From: Citrus sinensis
Lineage: Eukaryota > Streptophyta > Magnoliopsida > Sapindales > Rutaceae
Assembly: GCF_022201045.2 (NCBI RefSeq)
Contig: NC_068561.1
Span: forward strand, 22,698,501-22,762,500
Reading direction: 5' to 3'
Length of the DNA: 64,000 bases
Below are positions 1 through 11,330 of the stretch, piece after piece; position 1 is the first letter of the stretch; the number at the start of each line of letters is the position of its first letter. Position numbers and translations under genes: made by a program. The notes beneath the pieces are model-generated. The model did not search any database, had not been told where the DNA came from, and saw nothing but the letters and a program-made list of their open reading frames with translations.

Positions 1-469
1 TTCACTGTCTAATCATTAAAAGAAAAAAGTTTGATAAAACATAACAATCTGATCCCAGTTAAAAAAAATGCATCTTTCAATAACTAAAATTAAAATATCA
101 TCCTAACCAACTTCTTATTTTATACATAGTTAATTTAATTAATCCAACAGTGAACACTTACATCATTATGGATGCTGTGATTTTAATAACAAATCAAACG
201 GTTTAATGTATTATTTGATTAAAAGAAAATTTATTTACAATGTTTTATTTATTTATTTATAAATATTACGTTATAATTTACAATTATAACAAAATCAATC
301 ACATACTAGTCTTTATCTGCATAGCAACAACACGTAGCTTGAAACTCTGAAGGAACAGAAGCAAAATTAATATATACACACACTTACAGTAAAATATTAT
401 TGATTAAACCTAATCAATCCTTCAAGGTCCATCTGCTGCAGACAAATGAATTGAATTTGTTATTGTACT
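1..469. other. 3' flank of the XTH gene
   Basis: AT-rich DNA downstream of the minus-strand XTH stop codon. Read on the minus strand it holds overlapping AATAAA-like hexamers around 243-260, about 210 bases past the stop, which would serve as polyadenylation signals. I see no other gene or clear repeat. Confidence 0.5.
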
Positions 470-1321
470 TTAATTCTTAGGAGCAGGGCCGCTATTAGAA
501 TTTTTCGGCTTCTCATTAGCTTGAGAATTCTGTTTCTCGCATTCGAGCGGGTGGACCCCGTAATCACAGTAGTCGTAAATCATGAACTTGTCCTGCACAG
601 ATCGAATATTTTTCTCATCCAAATTTGTAAGAGTCTGATTGTTCCCTGCATATTTTGTTATAACAAGGTTTCTGTAGTGGGCGGTATAAGGAGCATCAGT
701 CCAATTAGCCTTGATTCGCCCTTTCTGCGTTGCCCATTGATCCCCATTCCAGAGGCTGGCTATAAGCCACATGGGTTGTTTCGCAGGAAAGGGGACGCCG
801 AGATTTGCCAGGTTTTCGTGCACCCTTACAGCCTTGTTATCCACCATAAAAATAATCCGTTCAGGATTCCACACGATAGAGTACTGGTGGAACTTTGCGG
901 AGGGATCAAACCAGAGGTGGAAACCTCGTTCTCTGTGGCCTTCCCCTTGCGCGTAAATATTGGTGTGCAATGTGTAGGGTTCCCCTGTTACATTGCCCAG
1001 GAATTCCATGTCGACTTCGTCGTGTGATCCTTCGAGGGATGATAAGTAAAACGTGGTGACAAGGCCGGCTGCGTTGCCTAGAATTAGTTTCATTTCGACG
1101 TCGAATCTTGCAAATAGGTAATCTTTCTTGGACTGGAAGCCGGAGCCTAACTTTTTGTCGATGGAGAGGGTGAGGGCTTTGCCTCCTTCCGTTATCTTCG
1201 CCCGTCCATCTCCCCATGTGATTTTGGTGTCCGTATTGAAATCGCCCTTTGAGGATCCTACAAAACAACATATCGATACAGAAAACAACAGCAACAACGA
1301 CGACGATGAAGATAAAGACAT
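470..1321 (-). CDS. Xyloglucan endotransglucosylase/hydrolase (XTH), intronless
   Basis: The 283-residue protein is a GH16 enzyme that cuts and rejoins xyloglucan in the cell wall during wall loosening. Residues 1-26 form a signal peptide with a Ser/Leu-rich core, so it is secreted. The catalytic motif DEVDMEFLGN lies at 101-110, with E102 as the expected nucleophile, D104 as helper and E106 as acid/base; N110-V-T is the N-glycosylation site that usually follows it. The start is the ATG at 1321: the open frame upstream begins at a TTG, and this ATG leads straight into the signal peptide. The gene is one uninterrupted exon, whereas most plant XTH genes have introns. The C-terminal domain keeps the late cysteine pair (YDYC and LEC) but lacks the earlier pair usual in XTHs, so it is shortened and diverged. 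Family call is secure; transferase versus hydrolase activity cannot be read from this. Confidence 0.9.
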   Translation of the reverse strand: MSLSSSSSLLLLFSVSICCFVGSSKGDFNTDTKITWGDGRAKITEGGKALTLSIDKKLGSGFQSKKDYLFARFDVEMKLILGNAAGLVTTFYLSSLEGSHDEVDMEFLGNVTGEPYTLHTNIYAQGEGHRERGFHLWFDPSAKFHQYSIVWNPERIIFMVDNKAVRVHENLANLGVPFPAKQPMWLIASLWNGDQWATQKGRIKANWTDAPYTAHYRNLVITKYAGNNQTLTNLDEKNIRSVQDKFMIYDYCDYGVHPLECEKQNSQANEKPKNSNSGPAPKN

Positions 1322-1396
1322 CTTTACTCCTCTCTCTGTTTCCCTTTCTTTTTTCAAATCAATAAAAATCAACAAATAAACTAGAAAAAAAAAAAG

Positions 1397-1403
1397 TATA
1401 TAT
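1397..1403 (-). promoter_or_regulatory. Likely TATA box of the XTH gene
   Basis: An ATATATA run read on the minus strand lies about 76 bases upstream of the XTH start codon, placing transcription start near 1365-1370 and giving a 5' UTR of about 45-50 bases. Position and composition fit a plant TATA box; the start site is inferred. Confidence 0.45.
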
Positions 1404-3050
1404 GATGGTATTGATTGAGCGATCTGATTTTGTATGCAAATGAATGACTAAAGTTTTCTTGGTTTACACTAGAAAATAGGATTCCCCACTATACAATGTG
1501 GGCCTTTGTTCTAGTCATGAGACCTATTAATTGGACCAAGTCAGAAAATTCTCCATGCTAAAGCTTCGCTTAGTATATATTACCAAAAAAAAAAAAAAAA
1601 GCCTCTGTAAATGGCCATTGATTATAAATACATAGTAGTTGTAATACTTCATCGCGAACATGTAAGTGAAGGCATATTTTGCATTTATACAGGGTAGTCT
1701 TACTTTCAAAGACTGAAAGTGATTAACACCTAAGTCCAAATTAAAAGTGAACAAATTATACATTTTTTTAAATAGGTAGGGGAATTTAGTAAGAACCGGG
1801 TATAGTGGTTTTTTTCCGAACTTTAAGGGGACGGGGTTTAATCAGGGGGAGACTTCAGAGTCTAAATCTATGGAAGCTAAATTCAAACTTTAAATCTTCA
1901 AGCTCTTAAAAATAATAAACTAATAACAATCATCATCAATAAAAACATTACTTAGAGTATTATTCAATATCACCGTGAAAAAAAAAATTTAATTCATAAT
2001 GTATGAAGAGATACAATTGCATAACAAAATACCCTCATTGTGAAAATAACATTTTTATCCCATATATAAAAGTTATGAATAAAGTGTGTAGAGATTAATA
2101 GATTTTTTTACACATAACTTATCATATTTTATCCAAAAACCCCAATATATTTTTGAACTTTGCAGGTGTCATGTCACCCTCTAGCCTAAATTTTATACTC
2201 CCCCCAATTTTAGAGTCGTTTGGACTGCGATCTTCTTCCACATGTGCTGATCAAGTTTGGTCCTGATGATATTATTCAAATTGCAACATTATAAAAGGGA
2301 GTTTTCAGCAACACTATTAAAAAACCGACACTAAAGTTGATTGCGAGACAGCGTGAGGGATAGCGGGCTCTGTAAATTTTCAGCTCACAAATTAGATTGG
2401 GCCTGCTGAGTGAAGTCCATTTAGCAGACCAAATCCGAACCCAAGACAAGAATATACTCGGGAGTGATGATGTTTGAACCCTTTTTATTCTCTCACCGGC
2501 CCCCATTTTAACCTAACCCATCATCAACTTTTAAATGTGTTTTCTTTCCCAATATTAAATCCCCCATAATTTCCAATTTGCCCTGCTTGTCAATTCTATC
2601 ATTTTTCATTCACCCCGCCTCTCAAACTTTTAAAACTCCCTGCCTCAACTATGGCAGGCTCAAAATCTAGATTCAGCATTAATCGAGCATGTGCAGTTCG
2701 ATCAAACGTGTGAAAAGACTGGAATTGTTAGAGAGGAGTCGAAGCAAAAGCCATTATCCAAGCCTGAAAATGCATAATCAAGTTTTCTAAAATGGTGTTA
2801 GCAAGTTCTTGGGGGGATTTTTTTTCGTGGTTCTTGAACCTGAACGTGTGATTAGATAGATTCGGCTTTTGTGACTGAGTTTTGATGGGGATTTTTCTAC
2901 AGAAGGCAAATGGTCAAAGTTGTTGAAAAGAGTGGGAAAGATGCAATATTCAATTATTTAGTTACTGTTTAATTATGTTATGAAATTCTTCCAAGTAATT
3001 CAATTCTAATATTCTTTTTCCACTGATGCAGCAGCAATCTCAACTTCAGA
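1404..3050. other. XTH upstream intergenic region
   Basis: About 1.6 kb of AT-rich sequence with homopolymer runs. A minus-strand open frame at 2276-2506 has no recognisable domain. No gene is called. The proximal part would hold the XTH promoter. Confidence 0.4.
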
Positions 3051-3051
3051 G

Positions 3052-3177
3052 GAAATGATGGTTGGATTAGGCATGGTTGTCAAAAATTATGAAAGGGAGA
3101 TCACAGCTATTGCTCTTGCTGGAGATGTGGAGCTGGCAGAAGTTGGGGGAGTGTGTGTGAAAGGATTAAAGGGTATG
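3052..3177 (+). pseudogene. Possible RNase H-like retroelement fragment
   Basis: About 42 codons read as a block resembling the core of the plant RVT_3/RNase H-like domain of non-LTR elements: a GLGMVVKNYEREITAIA stretch followed by an acidic VELAEVGG segment, as in the usual G-x-G-x-V-x-R/K-x-x-x-G then A-E-A pattern. The frame has no start of its own and is not continued by coding sequence on either side, so this would be a dead fragment. The match is by eye and short; chance resemblance is possible. Confidence 0.3.
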
Positions 3178-6100
3178 CCAACATTATAGAGTTATGATGA
3201 GAGACAGAAAATTGTTTTGAATTTTATGATGTGGTTGGTTGAGTAATGAAGGTTAGTGACAGAAAATAAAGAGGGCCAAATCTCTACCGTTCGTTTTATA
3301 TTAGCAGATAAAAGCACTTTTATAAAGATGTGTTATGTAGAAATAAATATTAAAAAGTAAAAAGACTAAAAAGGGTGCAGGGGACAAGAGAATATGGTGA
3401 GCAACTGAGTGTGGCAAAAAATTAGGCAAAATCAGCCTTTGATTCAATAAGAAAGTAAACAAAATAAAACCTTGACATTATTATATGCAATCTTTAATTT
3501 TTACGGCATATTTAATGGGGGCCGGGGGGAAATCTTCTTTCTTCTGATGCAAAAGAAAACTTTTAAAGATACGAAGTTAATGCTTGCACTTGGACTGCAA
3601 GAAATCTCCCCAACGAGCACCACATTTAATTGTGTTCCCTGCGAGATTCGCATACGTCATTTTGATAGCATTTATTTTTTAATAATTAGTTTTCAATTAA
3701 AAACTTTTGCCCTTCTGTCCACCATAAACTACCCCCCGCCGCCCGCGAGTTCAATTCAATTTATGGCCTCGAATTACAGTAACTTCTATTTAACAATATA
3801 AATTAACCCGAGTTCGTTGATACGAATTTTATTTAAAAACTCCTCAAGGAAATTATTTTTAAAAAATGGGGAAAAAAAAAAGAAAGACAATTAAATTGGT
3901 AAAAGTGTGTTGCTGTGGAGCACTGGAAGCATGTGATGACGCGGATTGGTGGTGTGTGTAACTGTGTATGCAATCGCAACGCAGCGCAGAGCCACTTTGG
4001 CAGATGATGAAAAGGACAGCGTTGTCATTTTGAGGAATTTAGGAGACACAGTTGACAGACTGGATGACCAAAATGCCCGTCCCATTTATTAAAGTGCTTT
4101 TACAAACACTGAAAGCACTTCCGCTGCTGCTGCTGCCGCTGGCGCTTCTCCTGAAAGCTTTTGCTTTTCAACACTATGCGTGCCGTGATAGATTTTCTCG
4201 CGCAATAAATAAATCAAAATATATATAAAAAAAAAAAATCTTTTACTTCTGACGTACCCTCCTCACTCGCCATGCGAAATATTACTTCAAATTGAAAATG
4301 TCAAAAAATAACATCATTCAATAAGAAAGCGAGTATAGAAGATTCTTATACTCGAGGAACCTCTTCAGTTTTCTACAAGATTTTTTTTTTTTTTGAACTT
4401 TTTGAAAACGTTTTGACAGCGGCGCCGCCTGCGAATGGGAAAGTAAGGGGGGGGGGGGGGGGGGCAATGAAAAATCGAGTAACTATTAATGTCTGATTTT
4501 GTTGGGCCCTGTGTAATTAAGAGTGAAATCTACATAGGCAATGATGGCACGCGCTGTTAATGATGAGATATGACCACGCGACAGTAGCCTCGTACGGTGA
4601 TGGGTCCCATTTATGATTTATTTGAGACCGACTGTAACGACCTGGTCCACCGGCCTTTTGAACGCATGCGAATCACGCGCGCATTTCATTTTGTTTACTC
4701 ACGTTTTTGCCAACAACATTAGCACAGATCGCCATACACGTGTGAATGAGGCGTTTGCACAAAATGGCACACCATCGTGTGATTGTTCACCGTTTGTTCA
4801 CAAATTTGTAATACTTAAACACGATCTCTTCAAATGAATCCAATCGGCGTTTAAGATTCCCCAATTCACACATATATAGACAACCCTAAGTGTGAGTGCA
4901 TTATTAAATATTGGAAATTCAAAAAGATAGCTACTTGTCATTTGTCAAAATTAGCCCCAAAAATTTAAAAAAAAAAAAGGAAAAGGAAAAAAAAAACTAA
5001 TATCATTATCAAATTTGAAGTACCAATTATCATGTGGTCAAATGAGAAGTGATTGAAAGTAACTTAATTCCGATGGCCAAACGAAGATACCAATTAAATA
5101 GTGCTTCTAAAGGACAAAAATTCTCCAAATTCATTGTCACTAAAAGCATTATGAACTCTTAGTATTCTTTTTTAAAGTAGGTTAACGGGTCAAAAAAAAA
5201 CATAGAATTTGACTAGGAAATTAAAGTCCAAAAAGAGATTGTCCAATGATTCATATATTGATACATGATAGTAGTGACAAATAACAAGCGTATTTTTGTC
5301 TACTTACCTTATAATACAGGAAGTTGGACCACTTGGGCTAGTTTGCATTGGCTAACCTAGATTTGGAGATTGTGCATGCAACATTTTTCAGTTATAGCTT
5401 TTAGTTCTAAGTGGAACCTTTTAGGATCTTATCACATTGGTTGCTTTTGGGATTCGGCCATCATTTACAGCTTGTATTTGAGAGTTGAGAAGTCGTTTTC
5501 AAATAGGTTTTTGGGTTTTTAGTTTTTGCATAATATTATACAAAGCTATGTTTGTAGTGCAAAATTAGATTATGACCTTGATTTATATACGTTCATAAAT
5601 TCTGTACTAAAATAAGATGAGCATTCCCATAATTGAGTATTACTAAACTTTAATCAATCATTGACAACTCTAAATTGACTTATAACGTGAACATAAATCA
5701 TGTGAAGGTATATTCGCATTTTTTTTCTTTTTATTTTTTCATGGTTTCATTATAGTTCACATAAGAATATACGAAGGTGATAGTTGTTTTTTTTACGAGA
5801 CTATTACTCATGATATTTACAATCATATAATTACTGAGATTAATTTACATCAAATATTATATAACACCATCCAAATATTAACACTCTTAAATATTTGAAG
5901 AACGTCAACTCCACTCACGGAAGAAAGACTATCTTCACTCAATTTTTTTTTTTAAATTAAATTAAACCCTCGCACTTACGAGGGAGTAGCTCTATAACCG
6001 TTGGGCCAAGCCCAAGTGGTTGAAGGCGGTAGTACTTGGTCTTGAAAAATGGGCTTTTTGTTTTTCTTTTCTTTTTGAAAACAAAGTGAAAAGTAACTAT

Positions 6101-7340
6101 GACAGTATGTCACGTAACCTAACTTTATTACTCAACTATGAAATGATAAACAAGAAGTTCTAATAGTGGTGTGATTGTTAGTGCATTTTGGCTTTCATTT
6201 TGCAGGTTGTTTTGAATTCCTCTTAGTACCTCTATCATTATTTATATATGACAAGCACATTTATCTACCTAAATGCTTAGCAAATTGCTAGTTGCCCTAT
6301 ATTTGAGTAGTATGAGCCCTTCGAGAACTCTTTGTATTCCTCTCTTAATTAGAAATTGGATAAAATTAGTTTTTTTTTTTCTTTTGATTTGTTGTGGATG
6401 GAGTCGTGGAGTAAATATTCCTTCAATACTTATGAGGGTAGAAATATAAACAATAAGGTAGACTTTTGATTATGTAATGCATATCAGTAATTAAAAAAAA
6501 TAAAAGTTTAGCAAATTAAATTAAATTGAAGAACTTTTAAAATTGATAAATCACATATTAATATATAAACATTTTACCATCCGACTGAGTTATCCATTGA
6601 AGATTACATAAACGTAATTTCTTAATCGACAAGCAAGTCTTTTGATTTTGCTTTTATGGATCATGGTTGATTGCGAACATTCTTTCTGTTCGGTAATGGG
6701 GAATGTCCTTGAACATTTTTAGCTCAAATAATTCGAATCATATTTACCATACAGTAATGATCCCAAAATGCGACAAGTTGTGAACATCTTTTTTTTTTAT
6801 ATATAAAAATTATTTTCTTTCCTTGACTGTGAAAGTGAAGATTCCCTCAGCAGGCAGGCCTTTCGAATTGTTTGTTTGTGGATGCTGCAATCATTCCAGC
6901 ATTTTAGGATTTTATGTGTGTTTTTAATTTAATTTTTCTATTTTAGATGTGGAATCTGTTGCCGATTAGTTGTTTTCACGACCTCTTTTTTATTTGCCAG
7001 AGACAATTGTCTCTTACCATTGGACACTTGAGCTTTGTTGCCCCACTCTTGATGTCGTCTTTTTATTACTTGTCAATTGTCATCAAAATAAAAGGAATTC
7101 TTTTTGGTAAATTTGACAAAAAAAAAATAATAACAACAACAACATGAGAGAATCTATACACTTTAAAAAAAAAGAAAAAAAAGTGCAACTCAAATCTACC
7201 TCGATTTTCTTGCGCAAGTCCCTCCAAGTTACAAGCATTTCTAATTTCGTTCGGGCGTATTTTGAATATAATAAAATATAATAATTAAACAATTTTTTTA
7301 AAAATGGGAAAAAAGAAAATAACAATCATAATTACATAGA
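3178..7340. other. Repeat-rich intergenic region upstream of PIN
   Basis: About 4 kb of AT-rich DNA with no gene I can support. It contains an 18-base G run at 4447-4464 and many poly(A)/poly(T) tracts. A GC-richer stretch at about 3890-4740 contains short open frames without recognisable domains. The proximal part should carry PIN regulatory sequence. Confidence 0.4.
4447..4464 (+). repeat. Homopolymeric G tract (18 G)
   Basis: Eighteen consecutive G residues, a rare composition in this AT-rich sequence. Such tracts can form G-quadruplexes and are also prone to length error in sequencing. Confidence 0.9.
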
Positions 7341-7347
7341 TGCCACT

Positions 7348-7365
7348 TCTCTCTCTCTCTCTCTC
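7348..7365 (+). repeat. (TC)n microsatellite in the PIN promoter
   Basis: A pure TC dinucleotide run about 20 bases upstream of the TATA box of the PIN gene. Such Y-patch/CT-rich stretches are common in plant core promoters. Confidence 0.75.
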
Positions 7366-7387
7366 AATCCGAAGGCCCAAAAAAGAC

Positions 7388-7394
7388 TATAAAA
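7388..7394 (+). promoter_or_regulatory. TATA box of the PIN gene
   Basis: TATAAAA just downstream of a TC-rich patch and about 350 bases upstream of the PIN start codon. Transcription start would be near 7418-7425, giving a pyrimidine-rich leader of about 320 bases. Inferred from position and consensus. Confidence 0.6.
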
Positions 7395-7613
7395 TGCCGC
7401 TCAAAAGCTCCCAGCTTTTATTTCATTTCACTGTCTCTCAACAAAATCTCTTCACTTCACACTCATTACACACATTCTCTCTCTCCAACGACACGCCCTC
7501 TGTCTCCGTCCAATCTCACCGGAAAACAAACTATCCGGAAGTTCTTTTCCGTCTACTCACTCTTTTCTCTTTTATTCTCCTTTCTCCATTCCTCAAAGCT
7601 TTCTCTAATAATA

Positions 7614-7622
7614 ATGGGTTGA
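7614..7622 (+). other. Minimal uORF (ATG GGT TGA) in the PIN leader
   Basis: A two-codon reading frame, Met-Gly-stop, lies about 120 bases upstream of the PIN start codon in the predicted 5' UTR. Short uORFs can lower translation of the main frame. The sequence is certain; its function is not. Confidence 0.5.
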
Positions 7623-7743
7623 TTTTTCCTTCTCCGTTCTGTTCTGTTATAACACTCATTTACTTCTTCGCCGACTCTTCCGAAAGAAAGAAAAAAAAAA
7701 AAAGAACCAATAAAGAAACCATTTTTATTCAAAGCTATCAGCA

Positions 7744-10473
7744 ATGATCAGTGCAACTGATCTTTACCATGTTCTCACAGCCGTGGTTCCACTCTACGTG
7801 GCCATGATCCTCGCCTATGGCTCTGTTAAATGGTGGAAAATCTTCACCCCTGATCAGTGCTCTGGCATCAACCGTTTTGTTGCCCTCTTTGCTGTCCCTT
7901 TACTCTCTTTCCACTTCATCTCCACCAACGACCCATATTCCATGAACTTTAAGTTCATTCTCGCAGACACTGTTCAAAAAATCATAGTCTTGCTGCTCTT
8001 AGCCATCTGGTCAAAGCTTAGCTCAAGCGGCTCCCTTGAATGGTCAATCACTCTGTTTTCACTCTCCACTCTGCCCAACACTCTTGTCATGGGCATCCCT
8101 TTGTTGAAGGGTATGTATGGTGACTATTCTGGCAGCTTAATGGTGCAAATAGTTGTGCTTCAGTGCATCATTTGGTACACACTGATGCTGTTCCTGTTCG
8201 AGTACAGAGGAGCCAGGATGTTGATTGCAGAGCAGTTTCCTGACACTGCTGGGTCCATTATCTCCTTTAAGGTTGATTCTGATATCATTTCTTTGGACGG
8301 AAAAGAGCCGTTGCAAACTGAAGCTGAAGTTGGTGAGGATGGCAAGCTTCACGTAACAGTGAGGAAATCAGCAAGTTCAAGATCAGAAATTTTTTCTAGG
8401 AGGTCTCATGGTCCTAACTCTGGCGTTTCTTTAACCCCAAGGCCGTCAAATTTGACTAATTGTGAGATTTACTCTCTTCAATCATCAAGAAACCATACCC
8501 CCAGAGGCTCTAGTTTTAACCACACTGATGTTTTTTCCATGGCAAATGGCAAGAACATGTCCAATGTGAGTCCAAGACAATCGAACTTTGGTAACTTGGG
8601 GTTTGATGAAGAGAATGGAGTTGGTGTTTTTGGTAATCTGAATAGAGCCAATGGAGGTCCTTATCCCGTTCCAACAACTGCCGGAATCTTTTCTCCGGTA
8701 TCGGGTGCTATGAGGAAGGCCAATGGGGCTGAAAATGGCAAGGATTTGCATATGTTTGTTTGGAGTTCAAGTGCTTCTCCTGTTTCTGAAGGTGGGCTTC
8801 ATGTATTCAGAGGTGGAGATGATCTTGGTGGGGTACACCAAAAGGGTATAATCACTAATCTTTCGAAGTATTTGTTACTTGCTATTAATTAATCTTTTGA
8901 TGTTTCTTATACGTTGTGGTACTTTATATACAGTTTTAAGCATGAAGATGAATCCATTTTTTGGATTCTTCTGGCTATTGCGATAACTGTATTTGTCTTG
9001 TTAAAATTTGGCTTTGGATTGGAGGGTTTGCTTGCTTTGTAGTTTTGTTTGGTATGTGAAGTGGGGATTGCTGTTTGCGGGATTTTGTTGCTTTTTTTCT
9101 TTTTCAATTTTGCCTTTTATCTTAGTGATGGTTTGTTTTTCTTACTTTTCAAAACAGAGTACTTCTTTTCATTGGTCTCATGTGCCTTTGTATTAATTTT
9201 ACTATATGATTGATGTTGTTATTATAAAATTTCCCTCATAATTATTTAGCTGCTGTTTATGTTCCCTACGGATATGAGCTTGTTCTTGTTTCTTTCTGAA
9301 AAATTGAATGCTCTGTTGCTTATCAACTTTGTCATCTGCAGCAGAACATTCCTACTAGTTCATTATTCCTAGGTTATATCGGAATTGATTTGTTTCTTCA
9401 TTGTTGTTAGATTACGGTGAGTTTGGTAGGGATGAGTTTAGTTTCGGGAACAGGCCTGTTACGAATGGGGTTGAAAACGAAGGGCCAGTTCTTTCGAAGC
9501 TTGGTTCAAGCTCAACAACTGAGCTCAACCCTAAGTCTGTTGCACAAGGAGAACCCAAGCCAACTGCTATGCCGCCTACCAGTGTCATGACCAGGCTCAT
9601 TCTGATCATGGTGTGGAGGAAACTTATCAGGAATCCCAACACATACTCCAGTCTCATTGGTCTCACCTGGTCTCTAGTTTCCTTCAGGCATGAATGTCTA
9701 AATCATCTTCCCAATTCAGATAAATTCTTATTCTATATCAAAATCATTAGTAACTGTTGGATTTTTCAGGTGGCATGTTGAGATGCCGGCGATAATTGCT
9801 CGTTCAATAGCCATTTTGTCTGATGCAGGGCTTGGAATGGCCATGTTTAGTCTCGGTATGTTAACAATTAGAACATTTTTGGAGATTTGTAACTAATTTT
9901 TTCAAAGATATTTGTGCATACTTTGAGTTGGAAATGGTTCTTTTGTGGCTTTAATGCATGATGATACCTTTTAACTACAACTCTTTGGAATTGCAGGTTT
10001 ATTCATGGCATTGCAGCCAAGGATTATTGCTTGTGGAAACACAATTGCTACCTTTGCCATGGGTGTTCGATTCCTTGTTGGTCCTGCTGTAATGGCTGCT
10101 GCCTCAATGGCCGTTGGCTTGCGTGGATCTCTCTTGCATGTTGCCATAGTGCAGGTAAAAGAAGCTAAAGAAAATTCTACATCATTATTTGCTTGCTTGT
10201 TTGTCTTTCCTAATACTAATTACTCTTTAAATATACAGGCTGCTCTTCCACAAGGGATTGTACCCTTTGTCTTTGCCAAGGAATACAATGTTCATCCTGA
10301 CATATTGAGCACAGCGTATGTGCCTACGTCAACTTTGAATCTGGCTCTTTTAAATTGCTACAACATATAATCAATCTACATTTTTTGTTTTTTAATTTCA
10401 TTGCAGGGTCATATTTGGGATGCTAGTAGCTCTTCCTATTACTCTTGTTTACTACATCTTGCTTGGACTTTGA
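7744..10473 (+). CDS. PIN auxin efflux carrier, PIN1-like
   Basis: Encodes a 588-residue plasma-membrane auxin exporter. Exons: 7744-8845, 9411-9687, 9770-9855, 9997-10154, 10239-10315, 10407-10473. The N-terminal half (about 1-160) has five hydrophobic segments, beginning [10 protein letters not shown] as in PIN1 proteins. A long hydrophilic loop (about 160-430) carries the TPRGS motif at 252-256, the site phosphorylated by PINOID-type kinases in this family, and the conserved block [17 protein letters not shown]. The second membrane half includes NPNTYSS (the NPxxY-type motif) and ends [10 protein letters not shown], the normal PIN terminus. AtPIN1 is 622 residues; this loop is somewhat shorter. 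Intron 2 (9688-9769) starts with GC, not GT. The leader is pyrimidine-rich and holds a tiny uORF. PIN family membership is certain; PIN1 rather than a sister clade is inferred from the N-terminus and loop. Confidence 0.93.
9688..9769 (+). other. GC-AG intron in the PIN gene
   Basis: This 82-base intron begins CAG|GCATGA and ends TTTTTCAG|G. Using the GC donor gives TTC AG|G TGG CAT, encoding F-R-W-H where PIN proteins have F-K-W-N. A GT a few bases downstream would put extra residues and a phase error into the protein, so GC is the better donor. Confidence 0.75.
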
Positions 10474-11330
10474 AGCCGAAGCTCTTAGAAGCTGATAATG
10501 CAAAACTTAGTGTTAGTAGTAGAACCCATTGTGAATGTGGGATTTTTTTTTTCTTTTGACTTCTTTGACTGAGGGATATAGCATTTCACAACTCTAGAGA
10601 AGAGAAGAAACAAGGAAGAAACTGGGAGGAAGGAAAGCAAGCAAGTTTCACATTCCGTTTCACACAAAAGATGACATGTTCTTTAAGAGACAAGAACAAA
10701 GCTTTGATGAAATTTAACTTTGAAAGCTAAAAGGCTGGAAATTTTTGTTGTACTTTTGTTGTTGTGCTCTTGAGGAAAGGTATACGAGTACTGAAGCTTG
10801 TTTCCTCTTTTCTTTATTCTTTTACCATTATTGGTGTCGAGAATGGCTTTTTAAACCCACACATGGAATCTCTATGCAAGAAAGTTGCTTAAAAGTGCTT
10901 CTATAGCTTTAAAAAAGTTTGGGAACCAAACAGTGCCTCGTGTTTGAGGCGTCTGGACAAAAGGGCGTCAAAAGCACCCGACGTTGAGTAGGATAACAAG
11001 CTGGATTTCACATTTGTCAATGAAAAATTATATTTGCAAAGTCGACAGGTCTATATTTCTAGCTACGGTTGATAGGTTTCCAGCTTTGTGCTTGCTTGCT
11101 GGGTGGCAACTTGGGCCGAGCCTTTTTGACAAAATCTGAAAGGGGGCTACAACTACATGTAGCTCTTGTCGGATACGTATGCCCATGATTAGACCCCTCT
11201 GATAAGGCCATGTTTGGCAGTGCCTATGATCTTTTCGGCAGTTGGGTCCCTTGTGAACGACTTGTAGCCTAAGAAAGGTCTTCACTTCGCGATCCTTTCA
11301 CAAGATCCGCCCATGCGGAATTATTATTTA
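10474..11330. other. PIN 3' UTR and flank
   Basis: The first 350 or so bases are U-rich 3' UTR-like sequence. From about 10880 the composition is more mixed. A GC-richer block at about 11028-11290 has a minus-strand open frame of 85 codons without recognisable homology and is not called as a gene. Confidence 0.4.

Noticed and set aside
521..1027. Long plus-strand open frame
   Set aside because: It is antisense to the XTH exon and has no recognisable domain; a shadow of the real gene.
7340..7747. 135-codon frame in the PIN promoter and leader
   Set aside because: Low-complexity Ser/Leu/Phe translation of CT-rich leader; it starts upstream of the TATA box and overlaps the PIN start. Not a gene, though its ATG at 7394 is noted as a possible uORF.
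11028..11285. 85-codon minus-strand frame in GC-richer DNA
   Set aside because: No recognisable motif, no promoter or splice context; probably chance.
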